Assembly: GCA_021464415.1 (NCBI GenBank)
Contig: CM038468.1
Span: 37,374,969 to 37,438,968, forward strand
Length of the DNA stretch: 64,000 nucleotides
Reading direction: 5' to 3'
Source of the DNA: Lonicera japonica
Taxonomy: Eukaryota; Streptophyta; Magnoliopsida; Dipsacales; Caprifoliaceae
The translations under genes and the position numbers were made by a program. Below are positions 1 through 16,489 of this stretch, in pieces. The first letter of the stretch is position 1, and every line of letters begins with the position of its first letter. The notes beneath the pieces were generated by a model, which saw only the letters and a list, made by a program, of their open reading frames with translations, ran no database searches and was not told the origin of the DNA.

Positions 1-1716
1 AAGGGGAAATCTGTCAAAAGAGCAAAAGACAATATTCGCTAGAGGACGCTGCATCAGTACCAAACTAGGATCTTTTATTAACCCAAATTTGGCCATAACC
101 CTTCATGACAACAGATAGCAAAGCTGTGAACTTCGTAATTTCCCTCAACATTGAATTTCCATTAAAAAGAAAAATTCCAAGTAACAATCATGAGAGGAAG
201 AATTAGAAACAAAAGAAGCAATATATTTCCAAGCAATGAAACTTCAAAGGAAGAATCCTTGATACAAGCATTCTTCTAGAACTGAATTGAGATACTATCC
301 CCCACTTTAGAGCTGATGAGTGAAAAAAATGAAGACAATCGCTGAGAAATTTATTTCCAAGGACAATAAAACGACCATTTAAATGAGAATCCTATCATTG
401 AGCTAAATGCTACTTGCTCCTAATGATATAGCACCTCAGCGATTCCTGTTCTAGTTGAAATGGCTACATCCATTTTCATACAGAAGTCTTATTTCTCTTA
501 ACTAGATTAAACGTAGCCATCTTCTTTTTTCCTTCAGCATTGCATTCAACATCATGCATTTATTGTGTCTCCTTTAAAGGTGGTAAACAACAATATTTGT
601 TGTACAAACCAATCAGGTGAACGCCTTATTAGGAAATTTAGTTGAACTATGGAATTATGGATTTTAAGCATCGGTGGATCAAATCAAGTTGACCCTTCTG
701 ATAAGAACCATTTCCCTCAAAAGTTTAAGTTGTTAGGTAGTGGGCCAACAATATATATCATGCTTTCCAACACTCCCTCTCACGTGTGATCCCCACTCGC
801 ACCTGGAGAGACAAACCAAAGTGCACCTAGTGCACAGCCATCAAATAGTGCAATTTTACTAATGCAAATGGACGAAACAAATGAAAACGTCAGGACTTGA
901 ACCCAAGACCTTGCAGTAACTAGTGGTTTGATACTATGTTAAGAACCATTCCCCCGAAAGCTTAAGTTGTTAGGTTATGAGCTAACAACGTATATCATGG
1001 TTTCCAACACCTACTACCAAGAAAGATGTATTTCTCCCTTCAAATAGCTAGACATGTTGATTACTCAACAATAGTAGAGTTTTACTTGCTTTCCAAGAGT
1101 ATGCTAAGTATCCGTAGCAATTTGGCAGTCTCACATCTTGAAAAGTTCTTCCAGGAAGATATCCTAAAACATTGGATGATTCATAATAAGTTGTTTTACT
1201 TGACAAAACTCTTTCCATTGATCTTCTTAACAGATAATAATGGAAACAATGGGAGCAATATCATAAAATCCTTCAAAGGGATTATTGAACTCCAGAAAAT
1301 CCACAAAGGTGACATAACTCATTAGTCAAACTCAAATGATTACAATAGGAGGCCGAAGGCCTTTCAAGGATATTCTTGGAGGCCCATAAATCCTATAGAA
1401 AATTAAATAAAACAACTAAATTTATTGGGGGAGGACTGGACATACCCTAATTCTATGGGAGCTTTCAAGGTTATATGATTGTTGGATATTTGTATGGACT
1501 GAGCAGCAGTAGCCTATTGATAGGTTCATCTTTTGTATTTGTTTATACCTGATACATTCCTTTACTTTTATGTACATCTAGTCCACCTTTATTCTCTTTC
1601 ATAAAATATTTCTCTTATCCCCGGAAAAAAGGTAATTGAAGCCTTATGTAATATTGGATACTCGATAAAAGAGAAGTTAACCCTAAATCTAAAAAACTTG
1701 GTTAAAATCAATGCTC
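1..1716. other. Non-coding left flank (upstream intron or intergenic) with a dispersed direct repeat
   Basis: No exon of the methyltransferase gene that resumes at 3.08 kb was recognised here, so this is probably a long intron of that gene, possibly intergenic DNA. A direct repeat of about 70 bp is visible at 702-773 and 941-1010 (both contain TTAAGTTGTTAGG and end in TTTCCAACAC). Between the copies lies low-complexity AT-rich DNA, typical of a degenerate transposon. The only ORF of note, 99 codons at 1026-1325, resembles nothing I recognise. Confidence 0.5.
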
Positions 1717-1735
1717 TAAAAAGTGCTAGGCCTAA

Positions 1736-1932
1736 ACCCAAGGGGTTGCCACAGCGGTAAGGGCAAACTTGGGACTGTGTGGGTAGGCACATGGTCTCAG
1801 GTTCGATTCCCCGCTGCGTGAAACCTTTCTTGGGCCATTGGGGGCGTCTTCCAGTCGAGCAACCAGGGCCTCATGGGATTAGTGGGGGTGGGGCCCAGAT
1901 ACCCATGGTTATCAAAAAAAAAAATAAAAAAA
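1736..1932 (+). mobile_element. tRNA-derived SINE with 19-bp target-site duplication
   Basis: The head carries RNA polymerase III promoter-like boxes: an A-box-like stretch TTGCCACAGCGGTAAGG at 1746-1762 and a B box GGTTCGATTCC at 1800-1810. A tRNA-unrelated body follows, then an A-rich tail ending near 1932. The element is flanked by a perfect 19-bp direct repeat, TAAAAAGTGCTAGGCCTAA, at 1717-1735 and 1933-1951, which is the expected result of LINE-type target-primed insertion. It is not a functional tRNA gene because no acceptor stem pairs around the boxes. The copy looks full length and fairly young because the duplication is perfect. It probably lies in an intron of the downstream methyltransferase gene, in sense orientation. 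Confidence 0.85.
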
Positions 1933-1951
1933 TAAAAAGTGCTAGGCCTAA

Positions 1952-3072
1952 GGTGGACAGTGGAGGTTGCTATGCGCTAGGCAGCTATAGTTAATTTTTT
2001 AAAATATAAAATTAATCTGTAGTACATAAATAATAGTTTGCTTCTTACCAAAGGCATAGTTCTCGAACCAAACATTTCCCATTATTCAAACGCACAAAAG
2101 ACCTATATATTTTGTTAAATGAAACAACTGAAAGAGCTCCCTCAGCGCCCCCCACCCCCCCTCCCCTCCCCAAGTCAGGGACTGTCAAGGCAGCCTCCTT
2201 TTTAGATCAGTAATTAAAATCCTAGCCTAGAGCTCCTCATCATGGGAGTACCTTTTGTTCTTGCTCAGGCTGTTAGAGCTTTCGGTGGATATCTTATCCT
2301 CTGTGCTCTATTTTTCTTCTTGTTGTCGTTGTACTTTTTGGGTTATTAATAAAAGTTTCTGTTTCCTATAAAAAAAATAAAAATTCATAGCCTTGCACTG
2401 TTTCTATCATACAAAGCTGGAGAAAAAGGTACTCCCTTAGTTCCTAATTAAGAGTCCATATTTGACTTTTAACATTTTTAAGAAAGACTAATTTTGTAAT
2501 AATCAATGGTTAATCATTTCACCTCGTGTTCATCATTTCATTTGTGCTTATTAATACTTACGCATACGGTCTTGAGTACTAATATTATGTCAAATCAGCC
2601 TTCTGGTTAAAGTGACAACAATTGCTGGAGTTGTCAAAAGTAAATAAATCACTATTGGCATATTGTCAGATCAATTTATACCTGGGAAATTGAAGGAAAA
2701 GTTTTATACAAATAGAACGACTATATGACCAGCTATTAATCTATTATTGGACATAATGTTGGACCATGAAGATAAAACATGCCCATAAATGAATACAATG
2801 GAAATGCGGATGTTAGAATGAATGTGTGCTAAAATTAGAAAGGATGTTATAGGCATTGAACCCAAATCCATACCATCAAGATTTGCTAGTTAGGGCCTGT
2901 GCAGTTCATGTTTTCAAAAATTGTAACTTAAAATTGTTTCTGGAAAGAACTTTATAGAATAGGTTTTGTATTGTTTAAACCTCTATACATTTAGTATATC
3001 GAATAATTGTTTCCATAATGAAAAATGAATATATTGGGCTTTAGCTTAATGGGCTTGGTTTCTCTGCTTTAG
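1952..3072. other. Non-coding stretch before the first visible methyltransferase exon
   Basis: AT-rich DNA with a C-rich run near 2150-2170 and no recognisable coding exon. It ends in a pyrimidine-rich tract and the acceptor region of the exon at about 3076. Most likely intron. Confidence 0.5.
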
Positions 3073-3075
3073 CAG

Positions 3076-5451
3076 GTCAGTACTCTCCGAGTTGTATAAG
3101 CCATTACAAGATCCACTAATAAGAAGTTGCATTGATATTACAAACTTGGACAAAGATTTTGCACCCCAAGAAACGAAGGAACCTTCGGCGGCCAAAAGAA
3201 TCTGGGGCAAAGTTTTTCCAAAGCCACGAAGATGTTGGTTACCAACTGGTTGCTTGGTAAGCCTTTTCTTTTTTTGTAGAAAATGTTAAGCTCCTTTGCT
3301 TTCTATTTGAATTTACTTATGCAACAAAAGTACGCTTAAACATTCAGAAACTTCTAGAAGTTTTACATGGAGCCCTGCCAAAGATGTCTTTGATTGCTTC
3401 TGATTTCAGTTACCTTCCTGATGTGAAAGTACCCGGTGAAAGAGCTCCATTGGTTTCAACCAAGGTACATTCTACTGGATATCTTGTTGGAGCTACCTTA
3501 TCATCATAAAACATTAGCAATTTTAATGAATTTGAAAAGCACTTGCATAATATTGGGTTTTGTTTGCTCTGAAAGTACTCAAATCAAATCGTCTCTTTTG
3601 TCTTAATCATTGGTAGATTGTTATTGATGAATAGGATTTTTGGATTTCTTTGATATTAAAGTATGGATGACAACTTGCTGCAACTAACTTATATCTGTTG
3701 AAGGGGAAGTTGTTCGCTGTTTGTTGTTTGGGTTTGTGGGGGCAGTAATGTTTGTAAACTTCCTTTGTTTTAAAAACTATTGAAGAGTTAACATACCGTC
3801 ACTCTAACCTCAATGTAGAGACCAGGTTACGTTGTGATTGTATAAACATGTATTGCAAGTGGACTTTTTATTGCAACTTGTGCCCACAGAGTACAGAGTG
3901 CCGAAAAGTAATAAAATGACATTTGAAAAGAGAATCTTTAATCATGCTTAATGATGGTTATAAATTGAAAAACTTTACTGAAAAGCTTTATATAGTTATT
4001 GTTATACTTTTTGGGGTGGGGCTGGTAAGTAGTACATAATGCCCTTGTCTCAACCAGATTTGTACCACAAGTCACCTTCTTTGGGATGTGTAATAATTGC
4101 ATGTGTCATCCTTCTTTTATTCAAGGGTTTCATTAAGATGAATACACTTGTTATTATCTTCTTGGAGTAATAGAAATAATTTGTATATTGAGGTTATACT
4201 CTAAATTTTGTCCCCCTTTTTTTTTTACGTAGCATGTGAAACTCCTCAAGTGAAGTTTCAATTACACAACTTCTCACCTTTGAAAGGGATGCATTACCTT
4301 AAACTATGAGCTTTTGTTTCTCAAACTTCTTTCTACTTTTTCCTTGTCAGAATATGGGCATTTTATTCTTCTCTAATATCAGGGGAGATGTATTATTTAC
4401 TATCAAGCTAAGACTAATTAATCATAGTTCCTGACCCTGCGATCATCTCAATCTAAGTTAATTATAATTTATCTTAATTTACAACTCATTTACCCTTTAT
4501 CTTAGCTTCCAAAGAATTGAGAAAAAAGAGAGCCATTTTAATTAAGAAATTTCCCATGAAATCATGATGTGACGAATGAAGGATCCTATAGAAAGCCAAG
4601 TCATTGGCAATAATGAAGCTGAAACTATTATACACCTGTTCATTCTTTGATTTGATGGAGTTGACTTTAGCTTTGGTATTCCATTGATGCCCCTTTAGTA
4701 CTTTAGGTCAATGCTAGTATGCGACACCAGATTTATACTGCTGGTGTCTTTTATATATTCCCCTTAACCTTGTGGATGGATTATGCTACATTTGCTTCAA
4801 ATTCTCAATATGTAGATGCATTGTGGATTAAATGATCCAGAACATGGTTCATGTATACTTCATAACAAGCTTTCTTTCAATTATATATAGTATTTCATGT
4901 ATCACCTTCATTTGACTGAAGAGAACTGGTTTGCATTTGTATGGATACCTACTCCCATTGTTCTTCATTCCCAATTTTTTAGCAGTGTATAGCCCTTATT
5001 GTACCATTGTACTGTTGACCATAATTGTCAAATCATGAATTGTCTCGCACATCAGAAACCTACGGATTGCGAATCATAAATCAAATCATAAGATTCGGTG
5101 CAAAAGTACCACAAGATAGTAAATAGTGAAAAACGAAAGGGCCATTTAGACTTGGGTACTACTATAATTTGTGATTAGACTTGGTATGCTTTTGTTTGAA
5201 AATTAGACTTAGGGTGCAATTCTATCCACCTCTGTTAAACAGAATTTAACCATGTACAATTTAAATTAACTGGACCTTAGTTAAAAGAATACCAATTCAT
5301 TAAATATAAACAAAAACACCATCCCCAACTGGAACCCCACCCCACCCATATCACCCCCCATTGGAAAAGTATTGTGTCCCCCTCCCTCCAACACCACCAC
5401 CCCAACTCCAGCCTCAAACAACCGCCCCCAACCCTTGGGACTTCTCTCTCC

Positions 5452-5485
<34 letters not shown>

Positions 5486-8008
5486 CTCCCTCTCTCTACA
5501 ATCTACATACATACATACATACATATACATTTATATGAATTTTTGGTAAACTATAAACAACAATCTCTCTATATATATATAGACACGCACATACATACAT
5601 ATATATAGATAGATATGTTAGATCTGTGGTAGATTGGTAGTGTATGCATAATTTTTTTTTTGTCAGAAACAAAACCACTTTATTGATAACTAGAAGAAAC
5701 AAGTTACAAGAAAGTGGATGGTAGACTAGAAGTTTACCCAAACAAAACGGGAAAGTAAACAGACAAAACAAAAACAAAACAATGTTCAAAGTTCAAACTC
5801 CAAAGAAACAACCACAAGAAACAATAGCATAAACTATCTAATTGCAGCCTCCCAATTGTTGTTGATGACTGAAACGGACAAATCCCCAAAGCATTTAGAA
5901 GAGAATGCCCACAATGAAGCTGAGAACTTAATTTTGCTCCAAATATCCGATTCATCCAGACTATGGTCTTCGAAAATCCTAGCATTCCTTTCTAACCAAA
6001 TGTGTATGCATATATATATATGTGTGTATAGTATATATTTTGTATATGCAAGTCCACAAAAGCATACCTAAGTTTGATTTTGCAAATTATAGTAGTACCC
6101 AAGTCTAAATGGACCATAACAAAATTACAAAATACACAATGTAATAAGGAGTAAAGTCTATTATAATGTAAAATCGATCGTATAAGACATACGTACATTG
6201 TTTAATGGACGTTTGTTTCATCGCAAATAAGAAAGAAAAAATTGCAGGCTCAAGTCCTATAGTGATCCAATTGTTGTAAATATAAGATTTATTTCATATT
6301 ATTGCATACAAAAGAAATGTAATGAATACATTGAATAAAAATGGTATTTCAGTGGTAGAAGAGTCGAGTGTAAAATATTTTTAGTTTTTAAAACGAAAAT
6401 ATATTATTATATCCTTGGATGATCTTATTCCTATTCATATATCTTTATTAGTTATTCATTGTATAACAAATGGTTGAAGAAAAACAAGTGCAAAATTGTT
6501 GCATAAACATGCAAAAAACCAGCAAATTGCACTTGGGTTTGCTATTTTTACCCTATATCCAGTAATAAGTAAAATATAAGTTGTATATAAACATTAAAAC
6601 AGGCTTTTTTAAAAGCATAATTTTTTTTTGTAATTTTTTTTCAAGAGTCAAAGGGAAGATACGTGTATGAATTGTGAATTTGTAAGATTCTTTGCGATAT
6701 TATGTCAATTTTAATTTTCCATTCTCCGCATCGCTTAGTAGATGAATCGTATTCAATTATACGATATGTATTACAAATAGAACGATTTTAACAACTATTC
6801 TGCTTACTTTTAGATAGAATGGTATCTTCTGGCACCTTTAAAAGGGTGCAAGTTTATTGTCCAAGTTGACAAGTAGCTGTGCGTGCATCCATATGAGAAG
6901 GAATTTCTTGTATAATTGCAAGCAATTAATGCATTTGGATGTCCACAAAAGAAAACGTAACACTCAACCAAGATGATTTGCTTCTTGCTGTTCACTTAAC
7001 GAGCTAACACAATCGAGAAGTTTAAAGGACCTTTTTTTCTCTTTTCCAAGGTAGATTTTTATTTTCCCAGATTTTTTAGCTTGGTCTCCGTAACCGACCC
7101 TTTTTGCATTAAAATTGATGCATTTTTTTTTGTCTCATTTAGGGCCTAACAGAGGAGGTTGCTTGCCTCGTTGCATTTAAATCTATGTTTGCTTTCTCCC
7201 CCCCCCCCCCCCCCCCCCCCCCCAACACACACACACACAGCCACCCACAAATTGAACATGGCTAAGAATCTGATAAGTTGATCTTTTCACTTTTCTCTCC
7301 GCAGAAAGATGGGAGCAGTTCGGATCACAGCAGTTATTTGGATGCAAAGGTGCTTCTGTCTCTCTTGTGTGTATGATGTTGGCATTGAATGATGTGAATA
7401 ACCTTGGCTTCCCTGCAACTGGTGCCAGTTTTTCTTTGAAACGAGTAGTCATAATATATCATCAGATTGAAAATAGTGCCAGAAAAGGTTCTTTTAATAA
7501 GCTTCATTATTCAGAAATGTAAGGTAACGCTGAAGATTTATAAAGATTCAACTTAGTAATATCCAGTTGGCAAATGTAGCTCATAATTAGTTTTAAGCTG
7601 ATGTTATTTAGATTTATTCTGTAGTATTTAGCTGAACGCCTGAGGAATCTGCAGAGTGACCATGATAAACTTTGGTTCTGTGTCTCCCAAAATGTCTAAT
7701 TTCCGTCTCTCAACTTTCAATGCGGTTTGCATGTTGTTTTCTCATAATTTTCGAGGCATAAAATCTTCGATTTCAAAAAGAAAAAGGGCATAAAATCCAC
7801 ATTCATACGTGGAGCGAAGTAGCTATAGTGGTATCAAGATTTTCCAAAAATTCAGGGTCCTTTTTATTTCAAAGTTGGATCAAACGCACCCCAATTCTTC
7901 CTGTCATCTTAAGTGCAATATGAAAGTCTCCCTCTCCCCACCCATTTTCCCACTTTGCAATAAAAAACATCCCAAATCTTGTTGTCATCTTAAGTGCAAT
8001 AAGATCCT

Positions 8009-8040
<32 letters not shown>

Positions 8041-9939
8041 CCCCTCCCTCCCTCTCTCCCAGCCCACCTCAATAACCCAAGTTTGGAATTATTTTTCAAG
8101 TGCTCTGAGAAGCACCTTTTGGTGAGAGGATGCTGTATGTAGGTTCATATTTTTTCTGCAAATAAGTGGCCTCAAAATAAATTTGCCAGTGACAGTAGTT
8201 CCTGAATATATCGTGCTTATAACTCGAGAACACTCAAATTTATATGTCACATTAAACACATGTAACCAATTGGTCTTTAGGAACCTAAGACATCTGGATT
8301 AGCCAACTGACCAGTTTCATGAGGTCGGCATTGCATATCATTATTCAAAATTGTTGTAAAATATCTGGGTTCAAAATTTGAGCTTTTTCTATTTTACCTT
8401 ATTGTTTGTATTTAATTTCTAATACAGGGCGACGCTGACATATTTTTCCCAACGGACTTTTGGCTACTGGAACGTATGGACCACTATTGCTCGGGATGGT
8501 TGAAGCTGCGCAAAGATAAAACATCCAAACAAGGGAAGAAAAGACGGACAATTACGGTAGCTTATATTCTTCTCTATTCAAGTACACACAAATTTATTGC
8601 ACTGATAATCTCCAGAATATAATATATATATATATATATATTATTTGAACTACCTTCAGTAATCAGTAGGTGCTGGTTAGTTGATAAGATTCTCTTTGAA
8701 TTCCAACTATTTGTATCAAACTATTGTGATTGGTTTAACTGCTGTTTCTTTAGAATCAAAGCAATTAATTCATCCCAAAAAAAACTTTAATAAACATATA
8801 GATCATGCTGATAAAATGTCATTCCAGCAAGTAGAATTTGGATGAGATCCCTAAAAAGAATACATCAAAGCTGTTTGCTCTATATGAGTTTACCAGGATT
8901 AAAATTTCCTGTGTATGAGGGCAATGAAGTATGCATAATGTCAGATAAAGCATAAATTCAGATAAACAATTGAAAAAGGAAATTACTTTTATTGGTACTT
9001 TGGAGTTTTGTTGTAAGCAATTTAAAATTAGGTCAGTCATAAAAGATTGAAAAGGGTAAGTTTCTATATGGTTCACCAACTCAATGGGAACAAGACACCA
9101 TTTCAGTGGGTTTAGGTTGGTTTTTAACAGTTTCGGGTCGTGCACATGTGATGACTTAACCCGTTACTCATTCATCTCAAATTTATAGTCCCACTTTCAT
9201 TTTTGAGATGTCTCAAATTAATAGTCCCATTTTTTTATGGGGACCTGATCAGTATTACCAGATCTCACAATACAAAATACATTGTAATTCTGACCATTGA
9301 TTATGTTGAAATTAGTGTTTTGTCTTCAGAAGAACTTGAGTCAAATTAATCTGAGGTGTGGGAGGATATATATATGATATTAATACATGACAGAAAGACG
9401 ACCCATTGGCAAGTCTACCTAAATATTAAAGTTTGTATATCCAATTCCTCATTATTACGCATTAACCCCATCGTTTGGTTTGAGATTTTTTGCATGCCAG
9501 TATAATCAAAGGATCCATTCATTTCCTGATGCTCAAACTTGGTAGCTGAAATTCCAATTTCTCGTCATGGGAAAGAAAATGTGCACATAAAGTGTACACA
9601 AAATGTGTTCACTTAATGATTGGAGGAAGACTGTAACAGACTCTGGGACATACATATGGGACCCATTCTTCATCCAATCATCAGGTGAACTGATTTTGTG
9701 TACACTTTTTGTGCTGATTTTTAGCGAGTCTAGCATTTTTCAATGTTTTATACCTTCTTTCCCAAGTTGGATCAGTATTAATGTGATTTTCTTCTTGTGT
9801 TTAGCTGGATACATCTTCGTTCATGGAAGAATTTGGTGTGCCCTCGAAGACGAAGACGAAAGATGGATACAACCCTCTACTGGATGACTACAAGAATACT
9901 AAAATTTATCTTAGCGTTCCCACTCATAATACCAAATAA
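3076..9939 (+). CDS. MidA/DUF185-type SAM-dependent methyltransferase-like protein, C-terminal five exons (5' part outside window)
   Basis: Five exons splice in one frame with GT-AG introns: 3076(or 3073)-3256, 3348-3464, 7305-7349, 8428-8556 and 9805-9939 (stop TAA). They give 201 residues. Diagnostic stretches are LSELYKPLQDPLIR, LIASDFSYLPD, GERAPLVSTK, DADIFFPTDFWLLERMDHYC, GYNPLLDD and the C-terminus LSVPTHNTK. From memory these match the C-terminal half of a plant and fungal family annotated as MidA/DUF185 (Methyltransf_28), relatives of complex I assembly factor NDUFAF7. Members are predicted mitochondrial methyltransferases. The SAM-binding core would lie upstream, outside the window, so catalytic competence cannot be judged. 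The second visible intron (3465-7304) is 3.8 kb and carries nested transposons and microsatellites. The first acceptor is TAGCAG, a tandem NAGNAG site. That the exons are coding is very likely; the family name is less certain. Confidence 0.8.
5445..5605. repeat. Compound CT/TA/TACA microsatellite
   Basis: Alternating (CT)n, (TA)n, (CATA)n and (TATA)n tracts inside the intronic TIR element. Several short ORFs cross this block on both strands and are low-complexity artefacts. Confidence 0.9.
5651..6001 (-). mobile_element. 5'-truncated L1-type LINE insertion
   Basis: On the - strand the segment encodes the extreme C-terminus of a plant LINE reverse-transcriptase polyprotein, open from the truncation point at about 6001 to a TAG at 5834-5836. 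It has the hallmark pattern WLERNARIFED, then SLWAF, then NNW just before the stop. A 3' UTR follows, and the element ends in a poly(A) tail, read as the T run at 5652-5660 on the + strand. A perfect 11-bp duplication, GTGTATGCATA, flanks it at 5640-5650 and 6002-6012. This is a dead, severely 5'-truncated copy nested in the TIR element. Confidence 0.85.
7198..7240. repeat. Poly-C run followed by (AC)n
   Basis: Twenty-six consecutive C residues at 7198-7223, then (AC)n. It lies in the intron about 65 bp before exon 7305-7349. The exact length is likely unreliable in any assembly. Confidence 0.9.
8005..8062. repeat. (CT)n microsatellite in methyltransferase intron
   Basis: A C run and long CT dinucleotide tract in the intron between exons 7305-7349 and 8428-8556. 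Upstream, a 30-bp motif with TCTTAAGTGCAATA is duplicated (about 7896-7921 and 7975-8001). A separate (TA)n tract sits at 8621-8641. No coding content. Confidence 0.85.
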
Positions 9940-11973
9940 ATAGTCCTTTTGCTGGCCTTACATCATCTGTGCCTGTAGAGCTTTCTGGCCCTTGATTCTG
10001 CATGAAAGGAAAGAGATTTACACACATTGCCTCAAGAAGCATGCCGGGATTTTCTTCTGATCAGGTACTTAAATGTCACTGAGAATATCGGGTGATTTGA
10101 AGCTCAAGAGAAACTTCAAATTTCTTTTTCCCAGTGGCATGTCGAGGTATGTGGTCTAGTTCTTATAGCTTACAGTATTGAATAATCTTTGTTAGAACTG
10201 ATTGAATGTTGTAGAAGATCAATCTCGCCATGGGGTGAATTGAAAGTTTTTTATTTATTCTTTTTTAAGTTGCGGGGTGAGATTAGAATATTTTCACACT
10301 GATGAGAAGCATAATTTCATAGATCTGTTTAAGATCACCCTAATTGTACTTGCAAGTACTTTTATGTATGTTTATGTCTACTAATTTATGCACAAGTACA
10401 AAGTATCACACCATTTTAACAATATGACTAATTCTTAATTAAGTCTTGCATTCAGTTTAGTGTTTTCTTCCCGATAATGATTACTAGAACTTGTGGCAAT
10501 ATGTTATTTATATTTTTAAAGCACAATAAATACATGTAACGACATTTGGTCAAGATGTGATAATATATATATATATATATATATTAAAATCATGGGTTTG
10601 TATCTTATTATAAGCGTTACTCTTAAAGCTTGATTAATTTTTTTGAGAGTAAAATAAATGTGTAATGACAAAAAGTTCAAATGGCCGAAGGTCGTGGATT
10701 TCATTCCCCTCCCCGTAGGATTTATAGTATATCTAGAAAAAGAGAGTCAAGAGCTTCCTTTCAAAACAACGGTTTTTATTATTTTTCTTTCAAATTTTAA
10801 AATTAAGCAATTTATGCAATCAAATGGGTTCTCATTTGATGCATTTTTTGTTAGGTTGCCTGAAAAATTTGCTTTGGGGAATGGCTTTTCTTAATATTTT
10901 TATGAGCTCTTTTCACTAGAGAAGATGGACGGTCAGGGCTCATTTGGTTCATTATTTTCGGCTTTTTCGAAATCCTAAATTTCTTTCCTTCTAGATTCCA
11001 ACATTTGGTTAGTTTGCAAGGGAATTTAAGATTCCACGGAAAAAAGAATTGCCCCCAAAACAAAGATTTTTATTTCGCAATAGAAGAATAAATTGTCCTT
11101 TACTTGATTCATGGCTGCTGCCTGAATTAGAACCAAATCTTATTTTGAATTTGATACAACTATAGTAGTAACTCTATAGCCTGCGATTCTGAAACACAAT
11201 CTCTATTAGTAACTAGAACTGGCAAGTGCCGATTCCAAACATGGGCGACAATTTGTTTGAGCTTCTTTATTAAAGAACCGAGCTCAAGCCATGTACCAAA
11301 AGTTCTTAAGCAATCAGAGATTGAATAGTCACTGCTCGCCTCGATCAGGGTCTTTAGCGTTGTAAGAATAAGAATAAGCTCACAAACAGACTCGACTTTT
11401 CTTTGTATCGAATTAAAATTAGCTTAAAACAGCTCATTTATGCTCGAGTGAGGACTGTTCCAAGTAAACCAAAGTCAATGAAGCTGAGCTCAGACGTGAT
11501 CTATTTCCGCTCATTTTAAACTCGATTCCACCTCCAGCTCAACTAAGTTTTTAAGTCACAAGATTGAGCACGTAAAAGCTCGACTTTGCTGTTTGCACCC
11601 TCGCCATCACCACTATCCACAAAATCAACATCCCCGAAAAAATAGTCCTCAGGTCCTCTACCCCTCCTAAACATTGCCTAATCACCACTCACTCATTGCA
11701 GATATTCAGAATCACTGGCGGATAAGGCTCCAACCGTTACTTAGTATCCAAAGCACCATTGACAACATTTATCGAATTTGAAAAAGAATCAGAAAGAGTC
11801 GAATTTGAAAAAGAATCAGAAAGAGATGGTTCGATCCTCTTATTTTCATTTCTCAAACCAACTCCACCCGTTACTTAGTATCCAAAGCAACATTGAGACA
11901 CGCAGCAGATATGGCAATTTCAGAAACAACATGATAACAAAACAACTTTAGCATATTGTGTTTGTGTTTTAAT
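9940..11973. other. Intergenic region between methyltransferase and RPL13A, transposon debris
   Basis: Contains the 3' UTR of the methyltransferase gene (AATAAA overlaps the stop at about 9935-9941), a (TA)n tract at 10562-10586, and a segment near 10935-11060 starting GGCTCATTTGGTTC that resembles the common MITE terminus. A 25-bp tandem duplication (GAATTTGAAAAAGAATCAGA) lies at about 11773-11825. No gene was recognised. Confidence 0.5.
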
Positions 11974-12458
11974 TTTGACACGAAATTGATTTGATATTGG
12001 AGCTAATTAGTTTTAGATGGGTCAACTGCGCATAAATGAAAGAAAAACACGTTTTTTACTCGTTACAGAGTGATTGTGAATTGTGTTTATCCTGCCGAAT
12101 TTAGACAAGATATTAGACACAAAATAACAGGACCTCATGTCGTGCTGTCTTTGTATTTTAGTGATTCTTGCTGTGCAGAATACGAATACAGGAATACAGC
12201 AGAAACTCAACAAGATTACCTGAATTGCTCGTCTTTTGGGGTCATAATTGGGCTTGACACAACACGAGAACAAGAAGACACAAACACCAAACAAAGTCGT
12301 GGGACACGATTCATCTAAACTTAAGACAGCATGACAAACACGATTATACTTATCAAGTATTAATAAACACATCTAACATGCAAATAAAATGCTAGTTTTC
12401 TCTAATTTAAATACAAGAAGATGCCAATTACACGATATACCTCCAATTTCGTGTCAAA
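11974..12458. mobile_element. MITE-like element with 15-bp perfect terminal inverted repeats
   Basis: TTTGACACGAAATTG at 11974-11988 is repeated as its exact reverse complement at 12444-12458, bounding 485 bp. Both long ORFs inside (12022-12372 - and 12070-12318 +) overlap on opposite strands and have no known domain. No clear target-site duplication is visible, so the superfamily is unassigned. It ends about 350 bp 3' of the RPL13A stop. Confidence 0.55.
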
Positions 12459-12805
12459 TGTCTTATTAAACACAAATTCTTGGGTCAATTTTGCCCCATG
12501 ATCATGTCGTTTTATCTTTGTTGCTACTAAAGTTGCAACAACCTACTTACGGAAGATTGAAACAAGCAAAAGCCAATGTCTGTTCCTTACTTTCGAAAAA
12601 AAGCACACCAACGTTTGATAACACAAAATCATGTCTTAAACTTGAAAACAAAGTCACGCATGTATAACATAATTCCTGTTGAGAGATTTAGCCACAAAAA
12701 TAACCTGCTCAATCTAGAAACAGCGTCTAAAAGAAACAAAATTAACCGATACACGATATTCCAACAAAATTGCCAGTTATAAAAAGAAAACTAAGCTGCT
12801 ACTTT

Positions 12806-16395
<3,590 letters not shown>

Positions 16396-16489
16396 GTTGG
16401 ATTGAGTCTAATGAAAGTTTGTATTTTATCAACGGTGAAAGATTATTCTGGTGGGGTGTTTGATTTAGGAGTGCCGTAGTCGATCTTAA

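Larger units (their letters stand above)
5149..6113. mobile_element. Non-autonomous TIR element (MITE-like) in methyltransferase intron, interrupted by a LINE
   Basis: Terminal inverted repeats of about 55 bp with small differences: left 5149-5205 beginning CCATTTAGACTTGGGTACTA, right 6056-6113 ending in its reverse complement. Without the LINE insertion the element would be about 600 bp. The interior is low complexity (CT and TA repeats at 5445-5605). No target-site duplication was recognised, so the superfamily is open. Confidence 0.6.

Noticed and set aside
1743..1815. tRNA gene at the A/B-box sequence
   Set aside because: No acceptor stem or anticodon arm can be paired, while the 19-bp direct repeat and A-rich tail identify a SINE.
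5361..5789. Several 60-97 codon ORFs
   Set aside because: Translations of CT/TA/CATA microsatellites in an intron.
12022..12372. Overlapping ORFs on both strands (116 and 82 codons)
   Set aside because: They lie inside an inverted-repeat-bounded element, overlap each other antisense and show no domain.
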